Shown here piece by piece: positions 54,140 to 62,174 of a stretch of 64,000 bases of DNA. How positions within the stretch are numbered: position 1 is the first letter of the stretch; every line of letters begins with the position of its first letter. The stretch lies in the NCBI GenBank assembly GCA_963730735.1, contig CAVSSX010000010.1:62001-126000 (forward strand), in the 5' to 3' direction. The position numbers were made by a program, and so were the translations under genes. Under the pieces are notes generated by a model that worked only from the letters and a program-made list of their open reading frames with translations, did not search any database and was not told where the DNA came from. The DNA is from CAVSSX01 sp963730735. GTDB lineage: Bacteria; Actinomycetota; Acidimicrobiia; Acidimicrobiales; RAAP-2.

Positions 54140-54936
54140 CGACGACACTCCCCTTCGCAGTTCGCGACGCCCGGACCATGCTGCGCCGCAACCTGAAGCA
54201 CCAGCTCCGCTATCCGTCGATGACGCTGATGCTGGTGGGCCTGCCGATCGTCCTCCTGCTGCTCTTCGTCTACGTGTTCGGCGGGCAACTCGGCGCCGGC
54301 CTCGGCCCCCACCAGGGTCGTCACGCCTACCTGGACTACGTGGTCCCCGGCCTGCTCCTCATCACCCTGGCCTCGGCCGTGCAGGGCACCTCGATCATGG
54401 TGGCCATGGACATGACCAGCGGCATCATCGACCGGTTCCGCACCATGGCCATCTCCCGCGCCTCGGTCCTCACCGGGCACGTGGTGGGCACCCTGCTCCA
54501 GGTGCTGGCCGGCATCGGCGTCCTCGTCGGCGTCGCCTTCGCCCTCGGGTTCCACTCGAGCGCCGGCCTGCTGCCGTGGCTGGCCGCCGTCGGCATCCTG
54601 GCCCTGTTCACCCTGGCCCTGGTCTGGCTGGCCGTGGCCCTCGGGCTCGCCGCCAGGAGCGTCGAGACGGCCAGCAACACACCGATGTTCCTGTTGCTGC
54701 TCCTGTTCTTGAGCAGTGGGTTCGTGTCCACCGCCACCATGCCGGTCGGGCTCCGGCAGTTCGCCGAGTACCAGCCGTTCACGCCGGTGGCCGACACCGT
54801 GCGGTCCCTGGTCTCCGGCGGCCCGATCGGCACCCACGCCGTGGTCGCCGTCGCCTGGAGCCTCGGGATCGCCCTCGTGTCCTACGTCGCCGCCGTCCGC
54901 CTCTACAACCGGCGCCGGGCGGCATCACCCAACTGA
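54136..54936 (+). CDS. ABC-2 type permease, DrrB type
   Basis: A 266-residue membrane protein with six helices: PSMTLMLVGLPIVLLLLFVY, YVVPGLLLITLASAV, VLTGHVVGTLLQVLAGIGVL, LLPWLAAVGILALFTLALVW, FLLLLLFLSSGFVSTATMPV and AVVAVAWSLGIALVSYVAAV. FAEYQPFTPVADTVRSL is the family C-terminal loop. The GTG start overlaps the ATPase stop. With the ATPase it forms a two-component exporter whose substrate is unknown. Confidence 0.9.
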   Translation: MTTTLPFAVRDARTMLRRNLKHQLRYPSMTLMLVGLPIVLLLLFVYVFGGQLGAGLGPHQGRHAYLDYVVPGLLLITLASAVQGTSIMVAMDMTSGIIDRFRTMAISRASVLTGHVVGTLLQVLAGIGVLVGVAFALGFHSSAGLLPWLAAVGILALFTLALVWLAVALGLAARSVETASNTPMFLLLLLFLSSGFVSTATMPVGLRQFAEYQPFTPVADTVRSLVSGGPIGTHAVVAVAWSLGIALVSYVAAVRLYNRRRAASPN

Positions 54937-54965
54937 ACCGCCAGCCGAACCGAGCCGCCGACGGC

Positions 54966-56189
54966 TCAGCCGAGCTTGGTGAGGGACCGCCGCAGGTTCC
55001 GCATGGCCTGGGCGATGCGCTGCTCGTTCTCGATCAGGGCGAAACGCACGTGGCCGTCGCCCCCGGGGCCGAACCCGACCCCGGGCGAGGTGGCGACGTT
55101 GCCCTCGCGCACCAGGAACTTGGCGAACTCGAGCGAGCCCATCTCCCGGTAGGGCTCGGGGATCGGCGCCCAGACGAACATCGTCCCCTTGGGCGGCGCA
55201 ACTTCCCAGCCGATGCGGTGCAGCCCGTCGCACAGGGCGTCGCGACGCGCCTGGTAGGCCAAGTTGATCTCGCGGGGGTACTCGGGGGCCTCGTTCATGG
55301 CCACGATGGCGGCGATCTGGATCGGCTGGAACGTGCCGTAGTCGAGGTAGCTCTTGAGCTTGGTCAGGGCCTGGACGATCTCGGCGTTGCCCACCATGAA
55401 GCCGACCCGCCACCCGGCCATCGAGAACGACTTGGTCAACGTGTAGAGCTCGACGGCCACGTCCTTGGCCCCGGGCACCTGGAGGATCGACGGCGGGTCG
55501 TAGCCGTCGAAGCCCAGGTCGGCGTAGGCGAAGTCGTGGACCAGGACCACCTCGTGTTCCTTGGCGAAGGCCACCAGGCGCTCCATGAAGGCCAGGTCCA
55601 CGCAGGCCGTGGTCGGGTTGTGCGGGAAGGAGAGCACGATGACCCGGGGCTTGGGCCACGCCGACTCCCACGTCTCGACCAGGGCGCCGAAGAAGGCGTC
55701 ACCGGGGCTCGGGGTGCCGCCGAGCGACTCGGCGGTCAGCGACGGCGCCGGGTCGACCATGGGGATCTGGCGGACGTCGGCCCCGGCGAACAGCGGGGCG
55801 TAGATGTGGATCGGGTACGAGGGCGAGGGGACGAGGGCGGTGTCGCCCGGGCCGACCAGGACCCACATCAGGTGGGACAGCCCCTCCTTGGCCCCGATGG
55901 TGGTGACGACCTCGGTGTCGGGGTCGAGGGCCACGTCGAACTTGCGGGCGTAGAGGTCGACGATGGCCTGGCGGATCTTGGGGATGCCGCGCGACGCCGA
56001 GTAGCGGTGGTTGCGGGGGTTGTGGGCCGCCTCGGCCAGCTTCTCCACGGCCACGTCGGGCGACGGCAGGTCGGGGTTGCCGAACCCCAGGTCGATCACG
56101 TCGGTGCCAGCCCGCCGGGCCTCGTCCCTCAGGTCGTTGATGGTGGCGAAGACGTACGGCGGCAGCCCGTTGATCCGGCGGAATTCCAT
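54966..56189 (-). CDS. Pyridoxal-phosphate aminotransferase (AlaC/AspC class I)
   Basis: A 407-residue fold-type I transaminase. The PLP lysine lies in LYTLTKSFSMAGWRVGF; VIDLGFGNPDLPSPDVAV, NHRYSASRGIPKIRQAI, VIVLSFPHNPTTACVDLAF and the C-terminal Arg region DGHVRFALIENEQRIAQAMR are typical. The sequence resembles E. coli AlaC and LL-diaminopimelate aminotransferases; glutamate-pyruvate transamination is the most likely reaction. ATG at 56189, eight bases after the upstream LLM gene, as the last gene of a minus-strand operon. Confidence 0.9.
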   Translation of the reverse strand: MEFRRINGLPPYVFATINDLRDEARRAGTDVIDLGFGNPDLPSPDVAVEKLAEAAHNPRNHRYSASRGIPKIRQAIVDLYARKFDVALDPDTEVVTTIGAKEGLSHLMWVLVGPGDTALVPSPSYPIHIYAPLFAGADVRQIPMVDPAPSLTAESLGGTPSPGDAFFGALVETWESAWPKPRVIVLSFPHNPTTACVDLAFMERLVAFAKEHEVVLVHDFAYADLGFDGYDPPSILQVPGAKDVAVELYTLTKSFSMAGWRVGFMVGNAEIVQALTKLKSYLDYGTFQPIQIAAIVAMNEAPEYPREINLAYQARRDALCDGLHRIGWEVAPPKGTMFVWAPIPEPYREMGSLEFAKFLVREGNVATSPGVGFGPGGDGHVRFALIENEQRIAQAMRNLRRSLTKLG

Positions 56190-56197
56190 GTCCCAGG

Positions 56198-56913
56198 CTA
56201 TCGCCGACGACCGTTGGCCCCGGACCCCGCCCCGAGTGCCTCGAGCGGCGCCGGCCAGCTGAAGACGGCCCAGGTGGCGCCGGCCGCGGCCAGGTCGGCG
56301 ACCAGGTCGGACGTGGCCACCGGATCGACCGAGTCGTCGGCCGCCCGGGGGGTCGGACCGCCCCAGGTCACCTCGCCCGTGGCCGCCTGGCGGGCCACCT
56401 CGTCCAGGCTGGCCCCCCACAGGTTGAGGGCCGCACCCTCGTCCCGGGCGACGGCGGCCGTCCGGGGCGACCCACCGCCGACCCACACCGGCAACCCCGG
56501 GACCCGAGGGTCCTGGCCACCGATCGGAGGGACGACCGCCGGTCGTCGGGTGACGAGAACGGGACCCCGTAGGCCAGGTTCTCGGCCGCGCTCAGGCGGT
56601 CCCCGGTCCCGAGGCCGGCGATGACCCGGCCGGGGGCCAGCCACTCCAGGGCGGCGAACTCCGAGCACAGCACGGCGTCGGGGACCAACCCGATGCGGGC
56701 CACCAGGGTCCCGAGGCGCAGCGCGCTGCTCGACCGGGCGATCGCCGCCAGCAGCGGGAAGGGGGCGAGGGCCGGGCGCTCGGGCGACCCCATCGGCCAG
56801 AGGTGGTCGTAGCAGAAGACCCCGTCGACCCCCGCCGCCTCGGCCCGGCGGGCGACCTCGAAGGCCAGGTCGGGACGGTCCTGGAAGGTGGGCAGCACCA
56901 CACCGGTCCTCAC
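56198..56913 (-). CDS. LLM-class oxidoreductase, frameshifted
   Basis: A luciferase-like flavin/F420 enzyme of about 238 residues, shorter than usual. The first frame has VRTGVVLPTFQDRPDLAFEV, GVDGVFCYDHLWPMGSPERP and RVIAGLGTGDRLSAAENLAY. At about 56510 the frame changes, and LPVWVGGGSPRTAAVARDEG to the end is in another frame. One more G in the GGGG run there joins the two. The GTG start overlaps the stop of the ROK gene (GTGA). Substrate unknown. Confidence 0.75.
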
Positions 56914-57977
56914 CGGTCGAGCCCACCCGCCCGAGACGGCCAGTGCGCCGCCGACGGCCCCGGCCCGCTCACCCAGCGCCGCCCCGACGATCTCGACCGC
57001 GCGGGCGTGACGACGCCCCCTCGACCAGGGCGACGAACGCCCGACGGGTCGGGCGCGAGCAGCACCTCGCCGGCCTCGGCCAGGCCGCCCCCGATGACGA
57101 TCCGGGCCGGGTCGACCACGGCCGTCAGGTTGGCCAGCCCGAGGGCGATCCACCAGCCCAGGTCGTCGACGACGGCCAGGGCCCCGGCGTCGCCGTCGAG
57201 GGCCGCCCGGGTGACGTGCTCGCCCCGGACGTCCTCGGGGTCACCCCCGGCCAGGGCCACCACCTGATGGAGCCGGCCGGCATACGCCGCCTCCCGGGCC
57301 AGGCGGCCCAGGCCGCCCCCCGAGGCGTAGCGCTCCCAGCAGCCCCGGCGCCCGCAGGGGCACGGGGGTCCCGACGGGTCGACGACCATGTGGCCGATCT
57401 CCCCGGCGAAGCCGTAGGCACCCGTGCGGACCCGGCCCCCGTCGAGCAACCCGCCCCCGATACCGGTGCCCAGGGTGACCATCAGGACGTGGTCGCTCCC
57501 GGCCGCCGCCCCCAGCCGGTACTCGGCCAGGGCGGCCAGGTTGGCGTCGTTCTCGACCAGGACCGTCGCGCCCGGGAGCCGGCCGGCCAGGAGGCCGGCG
57601 AGGTCGGCGCCGGCCGCCCCGGGCAGGTTCGGGGCGAAACGCAGCACGCCGGTCCGGTCGACCATGCCCGGTGCCCCGACCCCGATGCGCCGGGCCGCCC
57701 GAGCGCCGGTGTCGGGAGCGCCCAACCCCGGCAAGGACACCACGGGCGCTCGCTCGGCGACGGCCGACTCGAGTCGCTCGACGACGGTGCGCACGGCGTC
57801 GGCCACCTCCGCCCCGACCGGCTCGGACGACGGCACCTGGGTACCGAGCTGGGGCGTGGCCACCCGTACCTCGGCCACCACCTCGCCCTCCGGGTCCACG
57901 GCCACACCCAGCACCTTGGTCCCGCCGATGTCGACGCCGAACGAGAGGTCGCCTCCGGTCCGACGGCCGTCCGTCAC
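56910..57977 (-). CDS. ROK family sugar kinase (glucokinase type), disturbed 3' end
   Basis: Kinase of about 355 residues. The phosphate loop FGVDIGGTKVLGVAVD, VENDANLAALAEYRLGAA, MVTLGTGIGGGLLDGGRV, EIGHMVVDPSGPPCPCGRRG (zinc cysteines) and ARIVIGGGLAEAGEVLLAP are intact, so a glucokinase or related activity is likely. The last 50 codons are scrambled. The expected RRAFVALVEG is in a second frame and HARAVEIVGAALGERAGAVG in a third, so at least two extra bases lie between 57055 and 56990. A third near 56930 would bring the frame back to the TGA that overlaps the LLM start. GTG start, overlapping the upstream gene (GTGA). Confidence 0.8.
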   Translation of the reverse strand: MTDGRRTGGDLSFGVDIGGTKVLGVAVDPEGEVVAEVRVATPQLGTQVPSSEPVGAEVADAVRTVVERLESAVAERAPVVSLPGLGAPDTGARAARRIGVGAPGMVDRTGVLRFAPNLPGAAGADLAGLLAGRLPGATVLVENDANLAALAEYRLGAAAGSDHVLMVTLGTGIGGGLLDGGRVRTGAYGFAGEIGHMVVDPSGPPCPCGRRGCWERYASGGGLGRLAREAAYAGRLHQVVALAGGDPEDVRGEHVTRAALDGDAGALAVVDDLGWWIALGLANLTAVVDPARIVIGGGLAEAGEVLLAPDPSGVRRPGRGGVVTPARSRSSGRRWVSGPGPSAAHWPSRAGGLDR

Positions 57978-58419
57978 GCCGAGGACTCGACCCGGGCCTT
58001 CAGATCGCGCAGCGCCGTCGACATGATGCGGCTCTGGGCGCGCATCTTGATGAACCCGGGGATGGGCACCCGGAGCTCGACCTCGAGGTGGTAGTTGACT
58101 TCGGTCCCGCCACCGTCGACCGGCTCGAAGACGTAGGTTCCGTCGAGCTTGGTCGTGATGTCGCCCTGTGTCTGACGCCAGGCCAACGCGTGGGGGGCGT
58201 CGGCGTAGTCGTAGGCCAACGTGTAGCTCGGTGCTGCGACCGAACGCGGCGGCCCGGAAGCTCACCAGCGTGGGTCGGTCCTGGTCATCACGCTCGTGGA
58301 CGGTCACCTGCTTGATGTCGGCGGCCCATTCGGGGTACCGCTCGATCGCCCCGGCGACATCGAAACACCGGTCCGGGGACGCCGTGACATTGCATCCGCT
58401 CCGTGGCCTGGTCCGCCAC
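57974..58419 (-). CDS. START-like (SRPBCC) protein next to the glycosyltransferase, two frameshifts
   Basis: Polyketide cyclase/START-fold protein. Three frames carry one protein: the GTG start at 58419 with ADQATERM (AGGAGG upstream), then NVTASPDRCFDVAGAIERYP with EWAADIKQVTVHERDDQDRP, then YTLAYDYADAPHALAWRQTQ to the end. Extra bases near 58392 and near 58226 explain the breaks. The corrected protein has about 147 residues and closely resembles actinobacterial proteins encoded next to pimB-like genes. It is probably a lipid-binding protein; the ligand is unknown. Confidence 0.75.
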
Positions 58420-58493
58420 CGTCACCCTCCTCCTGAGAACTCGCCAAAGGATCTGTCACACGCAACGATCTGGCCCATTGGCACTGGACGCCG

Positions 58494-59634
58494 TCAGCCT
58501 TGCACTTCGGTGAGGGCGTCGGCCAGCCTAGGGGCGAGCCGTGCGTAGTCGAAGGATGCCAGGGCCCGCTTTCGAGCGGCGTCGCCCATGGCCCGTCGGC
58601 GACCGTCGTCGGCCAACAGCGACCGGATCGCCGCCGCCACCTCGCTCGGATTCTCGGGGTGGCCCACCACCAGCCCGGTCTCCCCGTCGACCACCGCCTC
58701 GGCCGCACCGCCGCTCTCCCCGGCCACCTGCGGGACCCCGGCAGCGGCCGCCTCGAGGAAGACGATGCCGAATCCCTCCTGCTCAAGACCCATCCAACGG
58801 TTCCGGCAGGCCATCACGAACACGTCGGCCGAGGCCACCAGGGCGGCCTTGTCCTCCTCGGAGACCCGACCGAGGAGGCGGACCGGTGCCCCGCCGGCGG
58901 CCACCAGACGCTCGAGGCGACCGGTGTCGCGGCCGCTGCCGGCGATGGCCACCACCAGATCCGGGAACGACGGCCGAAGCCGACGGGCCGCCTCGATGAG
59001 CACGTCCATGCCCTTGCGGGGGACCAGCCGGCTCACGCTGACCACCAGGGGCCCCTCGCCCGGCAGCCCGAGCCGCAACCGGTCGGTGCGGCGCCGCGCC
59101 GGGTCGCTCGGTCGGAACTGCTGGCAGTCGACCCCAGGGGGAACCTCGACGACCGTCGGGAGGTCGCCGCTCGCCCGACGACCCTCGGCCGCCGGGTACC
59201 CGCCGGCCGAGATGATCAGCGAGGCCCGCCGCAGCACGTGGGCCAACGAGTGCCGGCCCCCGGGGAGCCGGCCCGGGACCGTGACCTCGGCTCCGTGGAG
59301 GATCAGCCCGTACGGGACGCCGAGACTCGGCCCGATGAGTCCGAGCGGCAGTGCCGGGTCGACGACGACCAGGCCGGCGCCCACCTCGGCCGCCAACGCT
59401 CGCGCCCGCCGGGCCACGTCGGGGGTGGGAAGGAGGACCTTTCGTCGGAAGCGCTCGATCCGGATGCCGGCCGACGCCTGCTCGAAGTCGAACGACCGCG
59501 GCATCGGGGTGGGAGGACGCCGTGAGGACGACGAAGCTGTCGGGGTCGAGCCGACGCCAGAGCTCCCACAGATAGGACTGGATACCTCCCACCTTGGGAG
59601 GGAAGTCGTTGGTGACGAGGATGTGCCGTTTCAA
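58494..59634 (-). CDS. GT4 glycosyltransferase, PimB-like, frameshifted
   Basis: GDP-mannose-type glycosyltransferase of the GT-B fold, similar to PimB', which adds the second mannose to phosphatidylinositol mannoside. MKRHILVTNDFPPKVGGIQS and YLWELWRRLDPDSFVVLTAS are in the first frame. From FDFEQASAGIRIERFRRKVL onward a second frame holds LILHGAEVTVPGRLPGG, VVSVSRLVPRKGMDVLIEAA and QEGFGIVFLEAAAAGVPQVA (the E-x7-E motif). One missing base near 59500 separates the two. Corrected length is about 380 residues. It is the first gene of the group that continues with the START, ROK and LLM genes. Confidence 0.87.
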
Positions 59635-59718
59635 CCGGCACCTGCGCCAACCACGACCGACGACCGGGGGGCCGGGGGCGGCCTCCGCCGAACGCCCCGA
59701 CCCCCACCGGCCGTCGAC

Positions 59719-59922
59719 TCAGGCTGTCGCTTCCTGGAATCGCAAGCTCGGCAGGAGGCCGGCCCGCTCCAGCATCCGGACCGCCCGGGCCTCGTCGGCG
59801 TCGATGACGACGGCGTCATCGGGATCCCGGCCGAGCACGAACGTCACCAGGCAGTCGCTGCAGGCATCGGTGTTGCGAAGCACACACTGGTCGCATTCGA
59901 TCGTGAGGGTCGTGCTCGTCAT
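59719..59922 (-). CDS. Small cysteine-motif protein
   Basis: A 67-residue protein with two CxxC pairs in the first half (ECDQCVLRNTDACSDCLVTF), suited to bind zinc or an iron-sulfur centre, then an acidic stretch and RMLERAGLLPSLRF. It is of a conserved actinobacterial type often found near mannosyltransferase genes. Function unknown. It is the next gene upstream of the glycosyltransferase on the same strand. Confidence 0.75.
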   Translation of the reverse strand: MTSTTLTIECDQCVLRNTDACSDCLVTFVLGRDPDDAVVIDADEARAVRMLERAGLLPSLRFQEATA

Positions 59923-59988
59923 TGGGGTCCCTTTCCGTGCCGCAGTTCGTCGCTCTCGTTGATGGACCCAGCATGGCGAACGGGTGTA

Positions 59989-60393
59989 TCACGCGGCCGG
60001 AAGAAACGAGAGGCGAACCTGACGGCGCGGGTTGTCGCCGTTGGGGTCGACCAGGACCACCGACTGCCAGGTCCCGAGCAACAGCTGGCCGTCGGCCACC
60101 GGCACGACGAGCGACGGGCTGACGAACACCGGGAGGACATGGTCGGCTCCGTGACCGGGCGAACCGTGACGGTGGCGATAGCGGTCGTCCCGCGGGAGCA
60201 GCCGGTCGAGGGCCTCGGTGGCATCGGCCTCGGATCCCGAGCCGACCTCCATCAGCGCGATGCCCGCCGTGGCGTGGGGAGCGAAGACATTGCAGAGCCC
60301 GTCGCCTTTGCCGGCACAGAACGAGGTGACGAGCGAGGTCAGGTCGGTGATGCGTCGAGCACCGGTCACCACCTCGTGCAGCTCGGTCGCCAT
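59989..60393 (-). CDS. YjbQ/UPF0047 family protein
   Basis: A 134-residue protein: GDGLCNVFAPHATAGIALME, RHGSPGHGADHVLPVFVSPS, LVVPVADGQLLLGTWQSVVL. The conserved histidines and the TWQ-motif are typical of the YjbQ family, in which weak thiamine-phosphate synthase activity has been reported. The ATG at 60393 (or GTG at 60396) overlaps the stop of the thioredoxin-like gene, so they are coupled. Confidence 0.87.
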   Translation of the reverse strand: MATELHEVVTGARRITDLTSLVTSFCAGKGDGLCNVFAPHATAGIALMEVGSGSEADATEALDRLLPRDDRYRHRHGSPGHGADHVLPVFVSPSLVVPVADGQLLLGTWQSVVLVDPNGDNPRRQVRLSFLPAA

Positions 60394-60884
60394 CACAGCG
60401 CATCACCATCCGAGGTCGTTGCTCGCTGCGCCGAGGTCACGACGTCTCGCACCTGGGCGGCGCCCAGCACGACACCTTCGTCGACAACCCGAGCCGGCGC
60501 TCCCCCGATCAGGACGTAGAACGGCGGACCGGTGACCCGATAGGCGCGGAACGCCTCGTCGGACATGACGACGGTCGCGTCGTCGTGTGCCAACCCTTGC
60601 ACTGCGTCGGCGCTCTCCGTTGTGGGACCACGGGTCACCAGGACGACGTCCACCGGGACGCTCCCACTCGCCACGAGTTCCCCCGCCCCCGACCACACAT
60701 CGGCGCACCCGACACACGTCGAGGAGAGGAACAGGAGCAACAACCAACGGCCGTCGACGAGGGCCACGTCCACTGCGTCCCCGGAAGGGCTTACCCCGGA
60801 GAGTCCCGACGCCCTCGTGGCCGGGCGGTCCCGATAGGTCGGGACCGGCACCAAGCCGTCGAGGGGACCGGCAGGACTACTCAA
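60393..60884 (-). CDS. Thioredoxin-like protein with a CVGC site
   Basis: A protein of about 163 residues with a thioredoxin fold: GRWLLLLFLSSTCVGCADVW puts a CxxC (Cys-Val-Gly-Cys) where thioredoxins have their active site, VPVDVVLVTRGPTTESAD is the next strand, and FRAYRVTGPPFYVLIGG holds the conserved cis-Pro. It has no clear signal peptide, although upstream residues are poorly defined. The start is uncertain: a TTG at 60884 overlaps the upstream gene; a GTG at 60851 is the alternative. Probably a thiol-disulfide oxidoreductase. Confidence 0.7.
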   Translation of the reverse strand: MSSPAGPLDGLVPVPTYRDRPATRASGLSGVSPSGDAVDVALVDGRWLLLLFLSSTCVGCADVWSGAGELVASGSVPVDVVLVTRGPTTESADAVQGLAHDDATVVMSDEAFRAYRVTGPPFYVLIGGAPARVVDEGVVLGAAQVRDVVTSAQRATTSDGDAL

Positions 60885-61143
60885 TTGGCGGACCCTGGGT
60901 GCCCGGAGGCGAGGCCGGGACCTCGGCGGTCTCGTCGATCGCCTCGACGGAACGTCCGTGCCCGCACCAGCGGCAGGAGATCTCGTCGATGGTCTCGAAC
61001 AGGACTTCTTCGTCCTCCACCTCGAGCTCCCCACCCACCGAATAGTGGTGGAAGCCCTTGGTCTGGCGGGTCGTGGTCACGTCGAAACGCGTCAGGTTGC
61101 CGCACGCCGTGCATCGGTACCGGGTCGTGGTCACGTCCCTCAC
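60877..61143 (-). CDS. Small zinc-ribbon protein
   Basis: An 88-residue protein with a zinc ribbon made by YRCTACGNLTRFDV and EISCRWCGHGRSVE, separated by an acidic segment (GGELEVEDEEVLFETID). GTG start at 61143 or 61134. It is soluble and acidic at the C-terminus. Its stop lies at the start of the thioredoxin-like gene, so the small genes from here to YjbQ form one operon. Function unknown. Confidence 0.75.
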   Translation of the reverse strand: MRDVTTTRYRCTACGNLTRFDVTTTRQTKGFHHYSVGGELEVEDEEVLFETIDEISCRWCGHGRSVEAIDETAEVPASPPGTQGPPIE

Positions 61144-61205
61144 GGTACTCGCCGCGGCCCGATGCCCTACCACTCGACGCGAGCGGCGCCGGAGTGAAGC
61201 ACGGC

Positions 61206-61952
61206 TCAGAGACGGCTCAGGATCTCCGCCTTCTTCGCCTGGAATTCGCTCGCCGTCACGAGGCCCCGCCGAAACAGGTCGTCCAGCTCGATGAGCTGGT
61301 TGGCCACCGATGACGGTGCCGTCATCGACGTGATGATGGGTGAACCGTGCGGCGGCGTCGCCATGCCCGGGTACGACAGGTGGACGATCGGTTCCCCCAC
61401 CTCCCGAGGCGGCCCCGCTGGTCGGGGTACCGGGGCCGGCGGCACGACGTCGTCGGAAGGCCATTCGGGGCCCTGAGCCAGCCGATCGAGCTGATGGTTG
61501 AGGACCCGTTGGAACGCCCGGGGGCGCCGGACGTCGTTCACGACAATCCCGCCGTCCTCCCCTTCCACCTCGATCACGACGCTCCCTGTCCCCAGCACGC
61601 GCTGGACCAGCGACTGCTGCGTGTGCACTTCGGTGACCCGCTGCAGCCGCACCTGAGCGACCTGTCGAGACGAGATGCCCCGACGAAGCACCAATCGGTT
61701 GGTGGTGACGATGAGGCTGGTCGTCGCCCATCGGATGATCCGCACGAGCAGCCAGACCACGGGGACGGCGACCATTGCCGCCAGCAACCAGCCGACGACC
61801 GACGGCGCCCCGGGGAACTCGGTGGCGATGGCGATCGCTGCGCCAATTGCCACCGCAGACAAGAGGGCCGGCCCCGTGAAGAACACCCAGTGGGGCCGAA
61901 GATCGACCAAGACCTCCTCATCATCGGAGAGCAATCGGCTCGAGATCGGCAC
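61206..61952 (-). CDS. PH-domain (DUF304) membrane protein with C-terminal SHOCT domain
   Basis: A 248-residue protein. Two membrane helices (about residues 24-44 and 52-72) are followed by a bacterial PH domain (TSLIVTTNRLVLRRGISSRQ, VRLQRVTEVHTQQSLVQRVL, GTGSVVIEVEGEDGG), a Pro-rich linker and a SHOCT domain (QLIELDDLFRRGLVTASEFQ, AKKAEILSRL). Proteins of this architecture are widespread in actinobacteria; a role in membrane organisation or protein quality control is only inferred. Confidence 0.87.
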   Translation of the reverse strand: MPISSRLLSDDEEVLVDLRPHWVFFTGPALLSAVAIGAAIAIATEFPGAPSVVGWLLAAMVAVPVVWLLVRIIRWATTSLIVTTNRLVLRRGISSRQVAQVRLQRVTEVHTQQSLVQRVLGTGSVVIEVEGEDGGIVVNDVRRPRAFQRVLNHQLDRLAQGPEWPSDDVVPPAPVPRPAGPPREVGEPIVHLSYPGMATPPHGSPIITSMTAPSSVANQLIELDDLFRRGLVTASEFQAKKAEILSRL

Positions 61953-62174
61953 TCCTCCCAGCGTACCGGTCGACCCACTTGACCGGCGGTTTGTTCGTGC
62001 AGGGTCCGCCTTCTCGAGCGACGGACCGCCCTGAAACGGTGGGAGGACCGGAGGGAGAACGGCCCGTCACAACTGAGGTCGGCAGCCTCCCTCCAGCGTC
62101 AGCTGACCTCTCACAGCGGTCGGACCCTCCAGGGGCGCCCTAGCCACGGATGACCGAAAGAGGCCCTGGACCCG

